64,000 nt of DNA from the NCBI GenBank assembly GCA_027623325.1, contig JAQBXY010000006.1, positions 62,001-126,000 of the forward strand, read 5' to 3'. This document shows positions 30,701 to 38,002 of this stretch, piece by piece. Under the pieces are notes generated by a model, which had not been told where the DNA came from, made no database searches, and was given only the letters and a program-made list of their open reading frames with translations. Both the position numbers and the translations under genes were made by a program. Within the stretch, counting starts at the first letter, position 1. Every line of letters starts with the position of its first letter. The stretch comes from Gemmatimonadota bacterium. GTDB taxonomy: Bacteria > Gemmatimonadota > Gemmatimonadetes > Longimicrobiales > Gaopeijiaceae.

Positions 30701-30840
30701 TCGCGTCGGTCGGTGCCGAGATAACGACTGAGTTCCTGGGCCTGTACAACGTCGAGGTCCGTCTACGCACGGGTGTTGCCGTCCCTCTGGTCCAAAGCGA
30801 TGGGGTTCGCGGTTATGTGAGGGTCGGGCTGCCGTTCTGA
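27745..30840 (+). CDS. Peptidase-MA-like metalloprotease + PD40/TolB-type propeller + C-terminal outer-membrane barrel
   Basis: ITHELAHIVHLDP (HExxH) with downstream EGLATWYES; propeller repeats (SPDGRWLVYTRSDGRSDL, SPDGRWIAATRW, SADGRWLVWASDRSG); barrel end ...RTGVAVPLVQSDGVRGYVRVGLPF. Confidence 0.82.
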   Translation: MIPKGGGRRLARGAGLFKLGSVVRGVVGACGCALILSPSAAWAQAPDEAWRTISTEHFRVTFPARLESLGRKAADRAEHAWTELSDFFIEPPRDVIDVVVTDHTDVSNGFAQVTPSNRITIFARPPADALSLGHMDEWMDLVITHELAHIVHLDPVRNPIGRVARGVFGRISSEWPFFPGLGTPRWIREGLATWYESRLSQAGRVRGTFNEMQLRTAVLEGRFENIGQAAGESPLWPGGNRPYAYGSLFFDFLLERHGEDRMGALVEAIAGQWIPYRLDAAGESALGVSLSSEWRAWEAQLELELTDLDARLAERGPVSEPEQLTSGARWGLHPRVSPDGRWLVYTRSDGRSDLQLHLRELGTGLVRPLGRTNGLSTFDWLPDGRLLVAQLELEDPYRTYSDLYIFDLTGGQHRLTRSARLTQPSVSPMGEHAVAVQEGDGTNSLVRVDLETGVVTVLVASDPNVHWAFPSHSPDGRWIAATRWLPDAHHDVVILDGRSGALVDQVTDDRALDMGPMWSADGRWLVWASDRSGILNILGAGVDGATGAAAAPVMLTNVRTGAAYPSVDPSGSWLYFSGYHVDGWEVERIPFEPDAGAGAVRAVARFDAALPPTVRGASTAPVEDYSPLPTLAPTYWEISSRSAVATPAISRTDEDLFLRRRELLGFALGAQTSGRDLVGRHSYSAAARVFTSGGKAEGGASYAFFGLANPILSLSVRQRYDGDGQQVQGPALDTLLTLERERGIDGAVTFSAPTWRRNVAVTVTGGLVWEHRELLGNDLMPSTLYALARPNSRLSNFSVAANYNSSRSHSFQMGTARGINAFIQGRMRTELSLPDSLNGVAGADRSVHEVIGRLRGSIPLGGGGRAAHILALQASGGVASGPGGGALHYRVGGASGSREDLTGLDLFGGDFIFFPVRGYETSSRFGRYAWSASAEYRIPLWLINRGLRAWPIHLDRAMGTLFLDAGNAWGPDVTPTGFPNTLQLALASVGAEITTEFLGLYNVEVRLRTGVAVPLVQSDGVRGYVRVGLPF

Positions 30841-30928
30841 GGGCCTGTTTTCGAGACGTCTGACCCCTTGCCGGCGACGGCACGATCACCGAAGATAACC
30901 CGAAGATAGCGCTGCGAAGCGGGATTTC

Positions 30929-30946
30929 GCGACAAACATTTGTCGC
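30929..30946. promoter_or_regulatory. 18-bp palindromic operator-like site
   Basis: GCGACAAA-CA-TTTGTCGC, 8+8 bp perfect dyad, ending 14 bp upstream of the -35 hexamer. Confidence 0.55.
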
Positions 30947-30960
30947 CCGTCTCGGCAAGC

Positions 30961-30989
30961 TTGACCCCAAGATATTGGGTCCGTACAAT
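30961..30989 (+). promoter_or_regulatory. Predicted sigma70-type promoter of nrdJ with embedded NrdR-like box
   Basis: TTGACC-17 bp-TACAAT; spacer holds CAAGATATTG (30968-30977), 9/10 to the NrdR core CwAtATaTwG. Confidence 0.6.
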
Positions 30990-31024
30990 GCCTTTGCCCA
31001 ACATCTGGTAGGTGCCTGAGGGGG

Positions 31025-31033
31025 TTATCCACA
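31025..31033 (+). promoter_or_regulatory. DnaA box TTATCCACA
   Basis: Exact consensus 9-mer; further DnaA-box-like sites at 31089-31097 (TTTTCCACC) and 31101-31109 (TTTTCCACA). Confidence 0.55.
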
Positions 31034-31043
31034 GGTGAATCGC

Positions 31044-31070
31044 CGGCGGGAGTGCGCTCCCGCCGTTTTT
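31044..31070 (+). terminator. Intrinsic terminator in nrdJ 5' leader
   Basis: CGGCGGGAG-TGCG-CTCCCGCCG followed by TTTTT. Confidence 0.8.
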
Positions 31071-31125
31071 CAACTCCTAGATCCGGCGTTTTCCACCCGC
31101 TTTTCCACACGGAGCAAGAGTCGAG

Positions 31126-33651
31126 ATGACGCGCGTTCACCAGCCCCGCCCCCGTAGAGAGTCGATCATTTTCGACGATGTTCTCCCCGATGACCTTCCC
31201 CGGGCGGAGTTGACCGAAAACGCTCGCATCGTCCTCGGCAAGCGGTACCTGAAGAAGGATGCCGAGGGTATGCCCACGGAAGATCCGGAAGTCATGTTCT
31301 GGCGCGTGGGGCGCACCATCGCAGCGGTCGACGGAGACTACGGAGCCTCGGAGTCTGCGGTCGACGAGGTCGCGCGGCAGTTCTATGACCTCATGATCAA
31401 CGGCACGTTCGAGCCGAATTCGCCGACGTTGATGAACGCCGGTCGGCCGCTCGGGCAGCTTTCTGCGTGTTTCGTACTTCCGGTCGATGATGCGCTCTCC
31501 AATGGCCAGAGCGGTATCTACGACACGCTGAAGTCGATGGCACTGGTGCATCAGTCCGGTGGTGGGACCGGCTTCTCCTTCTCGCGTCTCCGGTCCGAGG
31601 GGGAGATGGTTCGCTCGACCATGGGAGTCGCGTCGGGCCCGGTCTCGTTCATGAAACTCTACGACGCAAGCACGGACGTGGTGAAGCAGGGAGGGACGCG
31701 CCGGGGGGCCAATATGGGCATCCTCCGCGTCGATCACCCCGACATCCGCTCTTTCATCGCCTGCAAGAACGACACGAGCCAGGTGACGAACTTCAACATT
31801 TCCGTAGCGATCACCGACGCGTTCATGGCGGCCGTGCAGAATGGCGAGTCCTATGACCTCGTGAATCCGCGAGACCAGGAAGTGGTCGGGCAGGAAGACG
31901 CGCGTGAGATCTTCGACATGATCATTCATGGTGCCTGGCTCACGGGTGAGCCCGGTACCTTCTTCATCGATCGCGCCAACGAGTACAATCCGGTTCCGGC
32001 GCTCGGTAGCTACGAGGCTACGAATCCGTGCGGCGAGCAGCCGCTGTTGCCCTACGACGTTTGCAATCTCGGGAGCATCAACCTCGGCAAGTTCGTTCGC
32101 GACGAGGCGCGTCCTGGCACCGATCCGGAAGATGGCATCGACTGGGAGGCGCTGCGGCAGGTCGTGCACCTCTCGACGCATTTTCTCGACAACGTGATTG
32201 ATGCGAACGTCTATCCGCTCCAGGAAATTCACGACCTGGCGCAGAATATTCGGCGCATAGGGTTGGGAGTCATGGGATGGGCGGACATGCTGGTCCGTTT
32301 GGGCATCCCGTACGACTCGGAAGAGGGTGTGGCACTCGGACGCCGCGTGATGGAGTTCGTGAACGAGGAGTCGCGCAACGCTTCGGAGAAGCTGGCCGAG
32401 ATCCGGGGTGTCTTCCCCGCGTGGCCGGCGTCGATCTGGGGCCCCGACGGCAAGGCGGCCGTTCAGGAAAGTGGCGAGCGGATCCGACCGGAGCGAAGGC
32501 TGAGGAATTGCAACCTCACGACGGTCGCTCCGACCGGGACGATCTCGATCTTTGCCGGGTGCTCGGGAGGCATCGAGCCTCTCTTCGCCGTAGCGTTCAT
32601 GCGTAACCAGGCCGGCTCCTTGATGCCGGATGTGAACCCCGACTTCGTCCGACTAGCGGAGGAGGGCGGCTGGTACTCCACGGATCTCATGGAGCGGATC
32701 GCGCAGGAAGGGCATATCCATTTCGATGAGGTGCCCGAAGAGGTCCAGCGGACCTTCCGAACCGCCCACGATATCACGCCGGAGTGGCACGTGCGGATGC
32801 AGGCCGGGTTCCAGGAGCACACGGACTCGGCCATCTCCAAGACGACCAACTTCCCACGGGAAGCGACCGAGGCGGACGTACGCGAGATCTACGAACTCGC
32901 GTTCAGCCTGGGGTGCAAGGGCGTGACCGTCTACCGCGACGGGGCTCGGGAGGGCCAAGTGCTTTCCACGGGCGCCACCACGAAGAGTGAGTCGACGGAC
33001 GCTTCGAACGAGCTGTCGCAACTTCAGCACCAGGTCGCGGACGCTCGCGAGGAGGCGCACAACCTGCGCATCGAGATCGAGCGCCTGAAGGCGGAGCTAC
33101 AGGATCAGGACCTCAACGCCGGGGCATCCCGCCACAAGCGCCAACGACCGGCGGCGCTGCGCGGCTACACCATGAAGATGATGTCACCCTTGGGGGACCT
33201 GTACGTCACCATTAACGAGGACATCGGAGGTCGCCCGTTTGAGGTATTCTGCACGCTCGGAAAGGCGGGTGGGGCCGCCAATGCGGACGCCGAGGCGATC
33301 GGACGATTGATGTCGCTGGCTTTACGCTCCGGCATCTCGATCCGACAGGTCAAAGACCAGCTCCGAGGCATCTCCTGCGATCGCGCGGTGGGGTTCGGAC
33401 CGAACAAAGTACTTTCGGCGCCCGATGCGATCGGTCAGGCGATCGAGCGATACCTCGAAGAGAAGGAGGGTGTGCAGGAGGCTCTTCCTCTCATTCTCTC
33501 TGCTACTCAGGGCGGGACGCAAGTTCAGGCGTCGTCCACAGGTTCAGAGTCGTTCGACATGGGAACGTGCCCGGATTGCGGAACTGGCCACCTCGCCTTC
33601 GAGGAAGGGTGCAAGAAGTGCCACGTGTGCGGATACTCGGAATGCGGGTGA
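31126..33651 (+). CDS. nrdJ: Adenosylcobalamin-dependent (class II) ribonucleotide reductase
   Basis: 841 aa; NSPTLMNAGRPLGQLSACFVLPVDD; SGGGTGFSFSRLR; NPCGEQPLLPYDVCNLGSINL; C-terminal CPDCGTGHLAFEEGCKKCHVCGYSECG. Confidence 0.95.
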   Translation: MTRVHQPRPRRESIIFDDVLPDDLPRAELTENARIVLGKRYLKKDAEGMPTEDPEVMFWRVGRTIAAVDGDYGASESAVDEVARQFYDLMINGTFEPNSPTLMNAGRPLGQLSACFVLPVDDALSNGQSGIYDTLKSMALVHQSGGGTGFSFSRLRSEGEMVRSTMGVASGPVSFMKLYDASTDVVKQGGTRRGANMGILRVDHPDIRSFIACKNDTSQVTNFNISVAITDAFMAAVQNGESYDLVNPRDQEVVGQEDAREIFDMIIHGAWLTGEPGTFFIDRANEYNPVPALGSYEATNPCGEQPLLPYDVCNLGSINLGKFVRDEARPGTDPEDGIDWEALRQVVHLSTHFLDNVIDANVYPLQEIHDLAQNIRRIGLGVMGWADMLVRLGIPYDSEEGVALGRRVMEFVNEESRNASEKLAEIRGVFPAWPASIWGPDGKAAVQESGERIRPERRLRNCNLTTVAPTGTISIFAGCSGGIEPLFAVAFMRNQAGSLMPDVNPDFVRLAEEGGWYSTDLMERIAQEGHIHFDEVPEEVQRTFRTAHDITPEWHVRMQAGFQEHTDSAISKTTNFPREATEADVREIYELAFSLGCKGVTVYRDGAREGQVLSTGATTKSESTDASNELSQLQHQVADAREEAHNLRIEIERLKAELQDQDLNAGASRHKRQRPAALRGYTMKMMSPLGDLYVTINEDIGGRPFEVFCTLGKAGGAANADAEAIGRLMSLALRSGISIRQVKDQLRGISCDRAVGFGPNKVLSAPDAIGQAIERYLEEKEGVQEALPLILSATQGGTQVQASSTGSESFDMGTCPDCGTGHLAFEEGCKKCHVCGYSECG

Positions 33652-33703
33652 GCCTAGGGGTCGGGTGAGCCTCAGCGTGCAGAGGAATCGAAGCCGCGGG
33701 AGC

Positions 33704-33738
33704 GAGCGGGGTGGCGTGATGCGCCACCCCGCTCTTCC
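33704..33738 (+). terminator. Strong hairpin downstream of nrdJ
   Basis: GAGCGGGGTGGCG-TGATG-CGCCACCCCGCTC, 13-bp perfect stem followed by TTCCTT. Confidence 0.7.
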
Positions 33739-33774
33739 TTAAGGAGCCTGCCCCACACTTTCCCGGCCGAACGC

Positions 33775-34548
33775 ATGCGCATTCCGCTTCTGCTCGCCCT
33801 GGCCCTGCTCGGGGGGTCCTCGACTGGCTCGGCCCAGACGGCCGTTCCGAGCCGTGCGATGCAGGAGTCGGACGAGCTGTACTTCGCAGGGCAGGTCGGG
33901 TCGGCGTTCGAGACTCTGAATCGCCATCTGACCTCCGACTCGACGGACTATGACGCGTTGTGGCGTGCCGCACGTGCAGCGGTGGTCCTGGGCGTGGCGG
34001 AGGAGCGCACGGGCTCTCAGAACGAATGGCTCGACCCGGCGATCGTGCTGTCGGAGCGTGCCCTCGCATTACGTCCGCACGGCGTCGACGGTCTCTACTG
34101 GCACGGCGTTGCCGCGGGTCGTCGCGCGCTCAACGCGAAGTCGGACTACGCGGCCCGGCTCGTCCAGGTCGTGTACGACGATGCCCACGCGATCCTCGCG
34201 CTCGATTCCCTTCACGGGGGTGCCCACAACATGCTGGGCAAGCTGAACTACGAAGTGATGAGCTTGTCCCGCGTGAAGCGCGCGATGGCTCGACTCTTCA
34301 TGGGGAACCAGGCCCTCAGTGACGCAAGTTGGGAGAACGCGCGGCACCACCTGACACGGGCCGCCGAACTTTGGCCCGACTACGTGCTCTTTCACTTCGA
34401 TCTCGCGCAGTTCTACCGAAAGCGAGGGCCCGAAGAGGAGGCGATCCGCTCATTCCGTCGCGCGATCGATCTGCCGACCGTGCACCCGATCGACGTCGGG
34501 CTCAGGGCGGACGCCCAAGCGAGGCTGGACGGGATGACTTCTCGGTAG
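33775..34548 (+). CDS. TPR-like exported protein
   Basis: Signal MRIPLLLALALLGGSSTGSAQ; helical repeats; end LAQFYRKRGPEEEAIRSFRRAIDLP. Confidence 0.65.
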   Translation: MRIPLLLALALLGGSSTGSAQTAVPSRAMQESDELYFAGQVGSAFETLNRHLTSDSTDYDALWRAARAAVVLGVAEERTGSQNEWLDPAIVLSERALALRPHGVDGLYWHGVAAGRRALNAKSDYAARLVQVVYDDAHAILALDSLHGGAHNMLGKLNYEVMSLSRVKRAMARLFMGNQALSDASWENARHHLTRAAELWPDYVLFHFDLAQFYRKRGPEEEAIRSFRRAIDLPTVHPIDVGLRADAQARLDGMTSR

Positions 34549-34554
34549 AGCTCG

Positions 34555-35943
34555 TTAGGAGGCCCCGGCTTGAGCCCACCACGGCCCCGTGATCGCCAGC
34601 GTCCATCCGTTGAGCTGCATGTTGACGAAGAACGTCGAGCCGTCCGGTGAGAAGCACGCTCCGGCGAACTCTCCGTCCCCATTCAGGTTGTGGGCGAGTT
34701 TGTAGATCTCTCCCTCCGGCGTGACACCGACCAGATAGTCATCACCGGTCCCGTCCTCGCACACGATCAGGTCTCCCCAGGGTGCGACCGTGAGATTGTC
34801 GGCGTTCTCGATCATCGTCCCGTCATTGGGTTCGATGAAGAGTTCGAGCGTGCCCGGGTCGGAGCGCTCCCCCACGCTGCCTTCGTGCGGGCTCGGTCGG
34901 TACTTCCAGATCTGCCCCTTGCCGGCCTCGCCACCGTTGGTACACGCGATGAAGACCTCGCCGTCGCCGTGGAAGATCCCTTCCCCCCGCGCAAAGAGGG
35001 CGGCCCCTGCGGCGTGACCTCGATGGCGAAGGTCGTTGTCCGGGGATTCGACGTTCTCGAGGTCGATCCAGTCCACGTCCATCACCACGCCGGGTTCGAC
35101 TCCGCGACCCTCGAAGTTGCGGGTGTCCAGCCCCGGTTGGTCTCGAACGGACAGTGCCTGCAGGCGGCCGCCGCGAACGAGTTCACCCGGGACATCGGGA
35201 ATGAAACGGTAGAGCAGGCTATCGCTCGTGTCCTCAGTCTGGTACACGACTCCGCTGGCCGGGTGAACCGCGATCGCCTCATGTTTGAAGCGGCCCATCG
35301 CCCGGAGGGGAACGGGACGAACCGGGAGGCTGGTGAGACGGGCGGGGACCTCAAAGGTGTAGCCGTGGTCACGGGCGTACGGGCCGCCGGCTCGGTGCGT
35401 AATCTCCTCGCAACTGATCCAGGATCCCCACGGGGTCGGGCCGCCGGCGCAGTTCCAAAGGGTGCCCGCCAGGCTCAGGTGATGAGATACGAGCCTCTGG
35501 TTGACCGTATCGAACAGGAGCGTCGTGGTCCCCCCCAGCGGCGGAACGCCGTCCGTTCCCGTGTCGTACAGCAGCGAGCGGTCAAGGCGACCGAGCAACT
35601 CCAAATCCGCTCCGAACGCACTGGTCTCCGCACCGGCCGACTCTGTCTGCTCGTGGTTCCGAACGAGAAGCGTCATTCCACTCGGGCCCCGAAAGGTCGC
35701 CATGCCGTCGTGTCGAGCAGGAACGAAGAAGCCATCGCTCATCCGCTCACCCGCTTGCGAGATGATGCGGTAGCTGAATCCCTCCGGGAGCGCGATGATA
35801 CCGTTCGGATCGTCGAGAAGCGGTCCTGTCGGTCGCCGCGGAACCAAGCCCTGAGCGGTCGGCCGCTGACTACACGCCAACCCTGAGAAACCGAGAGAGA
35901 TGGCTGCAGCGGAACCGAGAAAGCTACGGCGCGAAAGGGTCAT
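34555..35943 (-). CDS. PhoX-family (DUF839) phosphatase-like protein with Tat signal
   Basis: MTLSRRSFLGSAAAISLGFSGLACS; LVRNHEQTES; GGPTPWGSWISCEEITHRAGG; NLTVAPWGDLIVCEDG; start placed at 35943. Confidence 0.85.
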   Translation of the reverse strand: MTLSRRSFLGSAAAISLGFSGLACSQRPTAQGLVPRRPTGPLLDDPNGIIALPEGFSYRIISQAGERMSDGFFVPARHDGMATFRGPSGMTLLVRNHEQTESAGAETSAFGADLELLGRLDRSLLYDTGTDGVPPLGGTTTLLFDTVNQRLVSHHLSLAGTLWNCAGGPTPWGSWISCEEITHRAGGPYARDHGYTFEVPARLTSLPVRPVPLRAMGRFKHEAIAVHPASGVVYQTEDTSDSLLYRFIPDVPGELVRGGRLQALSVRDQPGLDTRNFEGRGVEPGVVMDVDWIDLENVESPDNDLRHRGHAAGAALFARGEGIFHGDGEVFIACTNGGEAGKGQIWKYRPSPHEGSVGERSDPGTLELFIEPNDGTMIENADNLTVAPWGDLIVCEDGTGDDYLVGVTPEGEIYKLAHNLNGDGEFAGACFSPDGSTFFVNMQLNGWTLAITGPWWAQAGAS

Positions 35944-35965
35944 GTATCGTTGGCTAGGGGCACGT

Positions 35966-36928
35966 ATGCCCGATTGGGTCGAGAAATGTGTCCCTCGTGG
36001 TCGGCCGCCCTGGCGCTCCTTCCTTCCACTCGTGCTGGTCATGGCGGCCTGCTCGGCGGACCCGGCGATCGGTCCCACGCCGGGTCGACCCGTATTCGAC
36101 GGGGAAGTGGCCATGGAACTGGTTCAGCGTCAAGTCGCGTTCGGCCCGCGAGTGCCGGGGACTGACGGACATGCTCGCCAGCTGGCCTGGATGCTGGCGC
36201 GACTCGACTCCCTCGCGCCGGTGATGGTCGCCGACACGTTCGACCATGTAGCTGTCTCCGGCGACTCGCTGCGCTTGGTCAACGTGCTGGCGCGATACAA
36301 TCCCGACGCCTCGAGGCGGATCGTCCTGCTCGCCCATTGGGACACTCGCCCCCGATCCGACGAGGCGCTGGACGTTGCTCTGCACGACATACCGGTTCCG
36401 GGGGCGAACGACGGAGCTTCGGGTACAGCGGTCCTCCTCACCCTTTCCAGCATCCTCTCCGAAAACCCGCCTCCGCTGGGCGTCGACCTGCTTTGGGTCG
36501 ACGGTGAAGACTATGGGCCGGGCGTCGAAGACATGCTGTTGGGTGCGCGTCACTACGCGGCGACTGTTGCGGACGACGGCCGGCCGGTATACGGGCTGTT
36601 GCTCGACATGGTCGGCGACGCCGACCCGAGCTTCCCGGTAGAAGGAATCTCCGCGCAGTATGCGAACGTCGTGGTCCAGAAAGTGTGGCGCGCAGCGGAG
36701 CGGCTCGGGTACCGCGCGTTCTTTCCAACAGCGGTTGGAAGGACGCTCACGGATGACCATGTTCCTCTCATCGAGGCCGGCATTCCGACCGCGAACCTCG
36801 TCGACTTCACCTATGGTCCCGGCAACTCGTATTGGCACACTCCTCAGGACGTGCCCGAGAATGTGAGTGCCACGACGTTGGGGATGGTCGGTGAGGTCGT
36901 GACCGAGTTGATCTACTCGGGCGGATAG
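35966..36928 (+). CDS. M28-family peptidase / glutaminyl cyclotransferase-like lipoprotein
   Basis: LVLVMAAC lipobox; VLLAHWDTRP; GANDGASGTAVLLTL; DLLWVDGEDYG; TDDHVPLIEAGIPTANLVDFTYG. Confidence 0.87.
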   Translation: MPDWVEKCVPRGRPPWRSFLPLVLVMAACSADPAIGPTPGRPVFDGEVAMELVQRQVAFGPRVPGTDGHARQLAWMLARLDSLAPVMVADTFDHVAVSGDSLRLVNVLARYNPDASRRIVLLAHWDTRPRSDEALDVALHDIPVPGANDGASGTAVLLTLSSILSENPPPLGVDLLWVDGEDYGPGVEDMLLGARHYAATVADDGRPVYGLLLDMVGDADPSFPVEGISAQYANVVVQKVWRAAERLGYRAFFPTAVGRTLTDDHVPLIEAGIPTANLVDFTYGPGNSYWHTPQDVPENVSATTLGMVGEVVTELIYSGG

Positions 36929-36957
36929 CGCCCGGGCCCACCCGAGAAGGAGCCACA

Positions 36958-37902
36958 GTGTCCGAACGTCCGAGCGCCAGGGTCGCCGTCGTGCAGGCCG
37001 CCGCCGTCCCCTTCGATAGCGAAGCAGCTGTGGACACGGTCTGCGCCATGACAGCGACGGCTGCAGCCGATGGAGCGGAGTTGGTCCTGTTCCCAGAGGC
37101 CTATGTCGGTGGTTACCCCTGGGGCCTGGCGTTTGGCACCGCCGTCGGCGGCCGGTCGGACGCGGGTCGGAGGGTGTGGGAGCGGTACTGGTCCGCGTCG
37201 ATCACCGTTCCTGGCCCCGAAGTCGCCCGGATGGGTGAAGCTGCGCGCGCGGCTGGGGTGTACCTCTGCGTTGGGGTCATCGAGCGCGACAGCACGTATG
37301 GCGGCGGCACCCTTTTCTGCACGCTCCTGTACATCGGACCCGACGGAGCCTTGCTCGGCAAGCATCGCAAGCTCAAGCCGACTGCGGCGGAGCGACTGAT
37401 CTGGGGTGAGGGAGATGGAAGCACACTCACCGCCATCGATACCCCGCTCGGCAAGGTCGGCGGCCTCATCTGTTGGGAGAACTATATGCCCTTGGCCCGG
37501 ATGGCCATGTACGGCAAGGGCGTGCAGATCTACCTCGCTCCCACGGCCGACGCCCGCGAGCGTTGGCAGGCCACACTACGGCACATCGCGCTTGAAGGTC
37601 GGTGCTTCGTGCTCGGCTGTAACCAATACGTTCATCGCGATATGTACCCCGCCGACCTCGAGACTAGGGACGAGCTCGAGGCGTGGCCGGAGACGCTCAG
37701 TGCGGGAGGGTCGTCCATCTACGGACCATTGGGCGAGTTGTTGGCAGGGCCACTCTGGAACGAAGAGGGCATCGTGTTCGCGGATCTGGACATGACCGCG
37801 ATCCCGCGGGCGAAGTTCGACTTCGACGTCATGGGGCACTACGCGCGCCCTGATGTATTTCGCCTTTCGGTGGACGAATCAGCACACAAGCCGATCGACT
37901 AA
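36958..37902 (+). CDS. Nitrilase / carbon-nitrogen hydrolase
   Basis: ELVLFPEAYVGGYPWG (Glu); GKHRKLKPTAAERLIWGEGDG (Lys); GGLICWENYMPLARMAMY (Cys). Confidence 0.92.
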   Translation: MSERPSARVAVVQAAAVPFDSEAAVDTVCAMTATAAADGAELVLFPEAYVGGYPWGLAFGTAVGGRSDAGRRVWERYWSASITVPGPEVARMGEAARAAGVYLCVGVIERDSTYGGGTLFCTLLYIGPDGALLGKHRKLKPTAAERLIWGEGDGSTLTAIDTPLGKVGGLICWENYMPLARMAMYGKGVQIYLAPTADARERWQATLRHIALEGRCFVLGCNQYVHRDMYPADLETRDELEAWPETLSAGGSSIYGPLGELLAGPLWNEEGIVFADLDMTAIPRAKFDFDVMGHYARPDVFRLSVDESAHKPID

Positions 37903-37922
37903 CACGGGCGGGTATTGGCGGG

Positions 37923-37951
37923 TTGGCGCCGGCCGAGAGAGGCATTATAAT
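37923..37951 (+). promoter_or_regulatory. Predicted sigma70-type promoter of rocD
   Basis: TTGGCG-17 bp-TATAAT about 50 bp upstream of the ATG. Confidence 0.55.
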
Positions 37952-38002
37952 GAGCGTCCACTGCATAAACATTCATCGTCGCCCGTTACGACGAGGACTC
38001 CC

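Noticed and set aside
31025-31109. Chromosomal replication origin
   Set aside because: DnaA-box-like sites are present but no dnaA/dnaN/gidA context and no evident AT-rich unwinding element; better explained as gene regulation
30841-31125. Cobalamin riboswitch upstream of the B12-dependent nrdJ
   Set aside because: Expected by function, but no B12-box-like GCCACTG or the usual long multi-helix layout was seen; leader looks too short. A covariance-model scan would settle it
30886-32232. 448-aa minus-strand ORF opposite nrdJ
   Set aside because: Shadow ORF of high-GC coding sequence; no recognisable family, while the plus strand encodes a clear class II RNR
34690-35886. 398-aa plus-strand ORF opposite the PhoX-like gene
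   Set aside because: Shadow of the real minus-strand CDS, which has a Tat signal and family motifs
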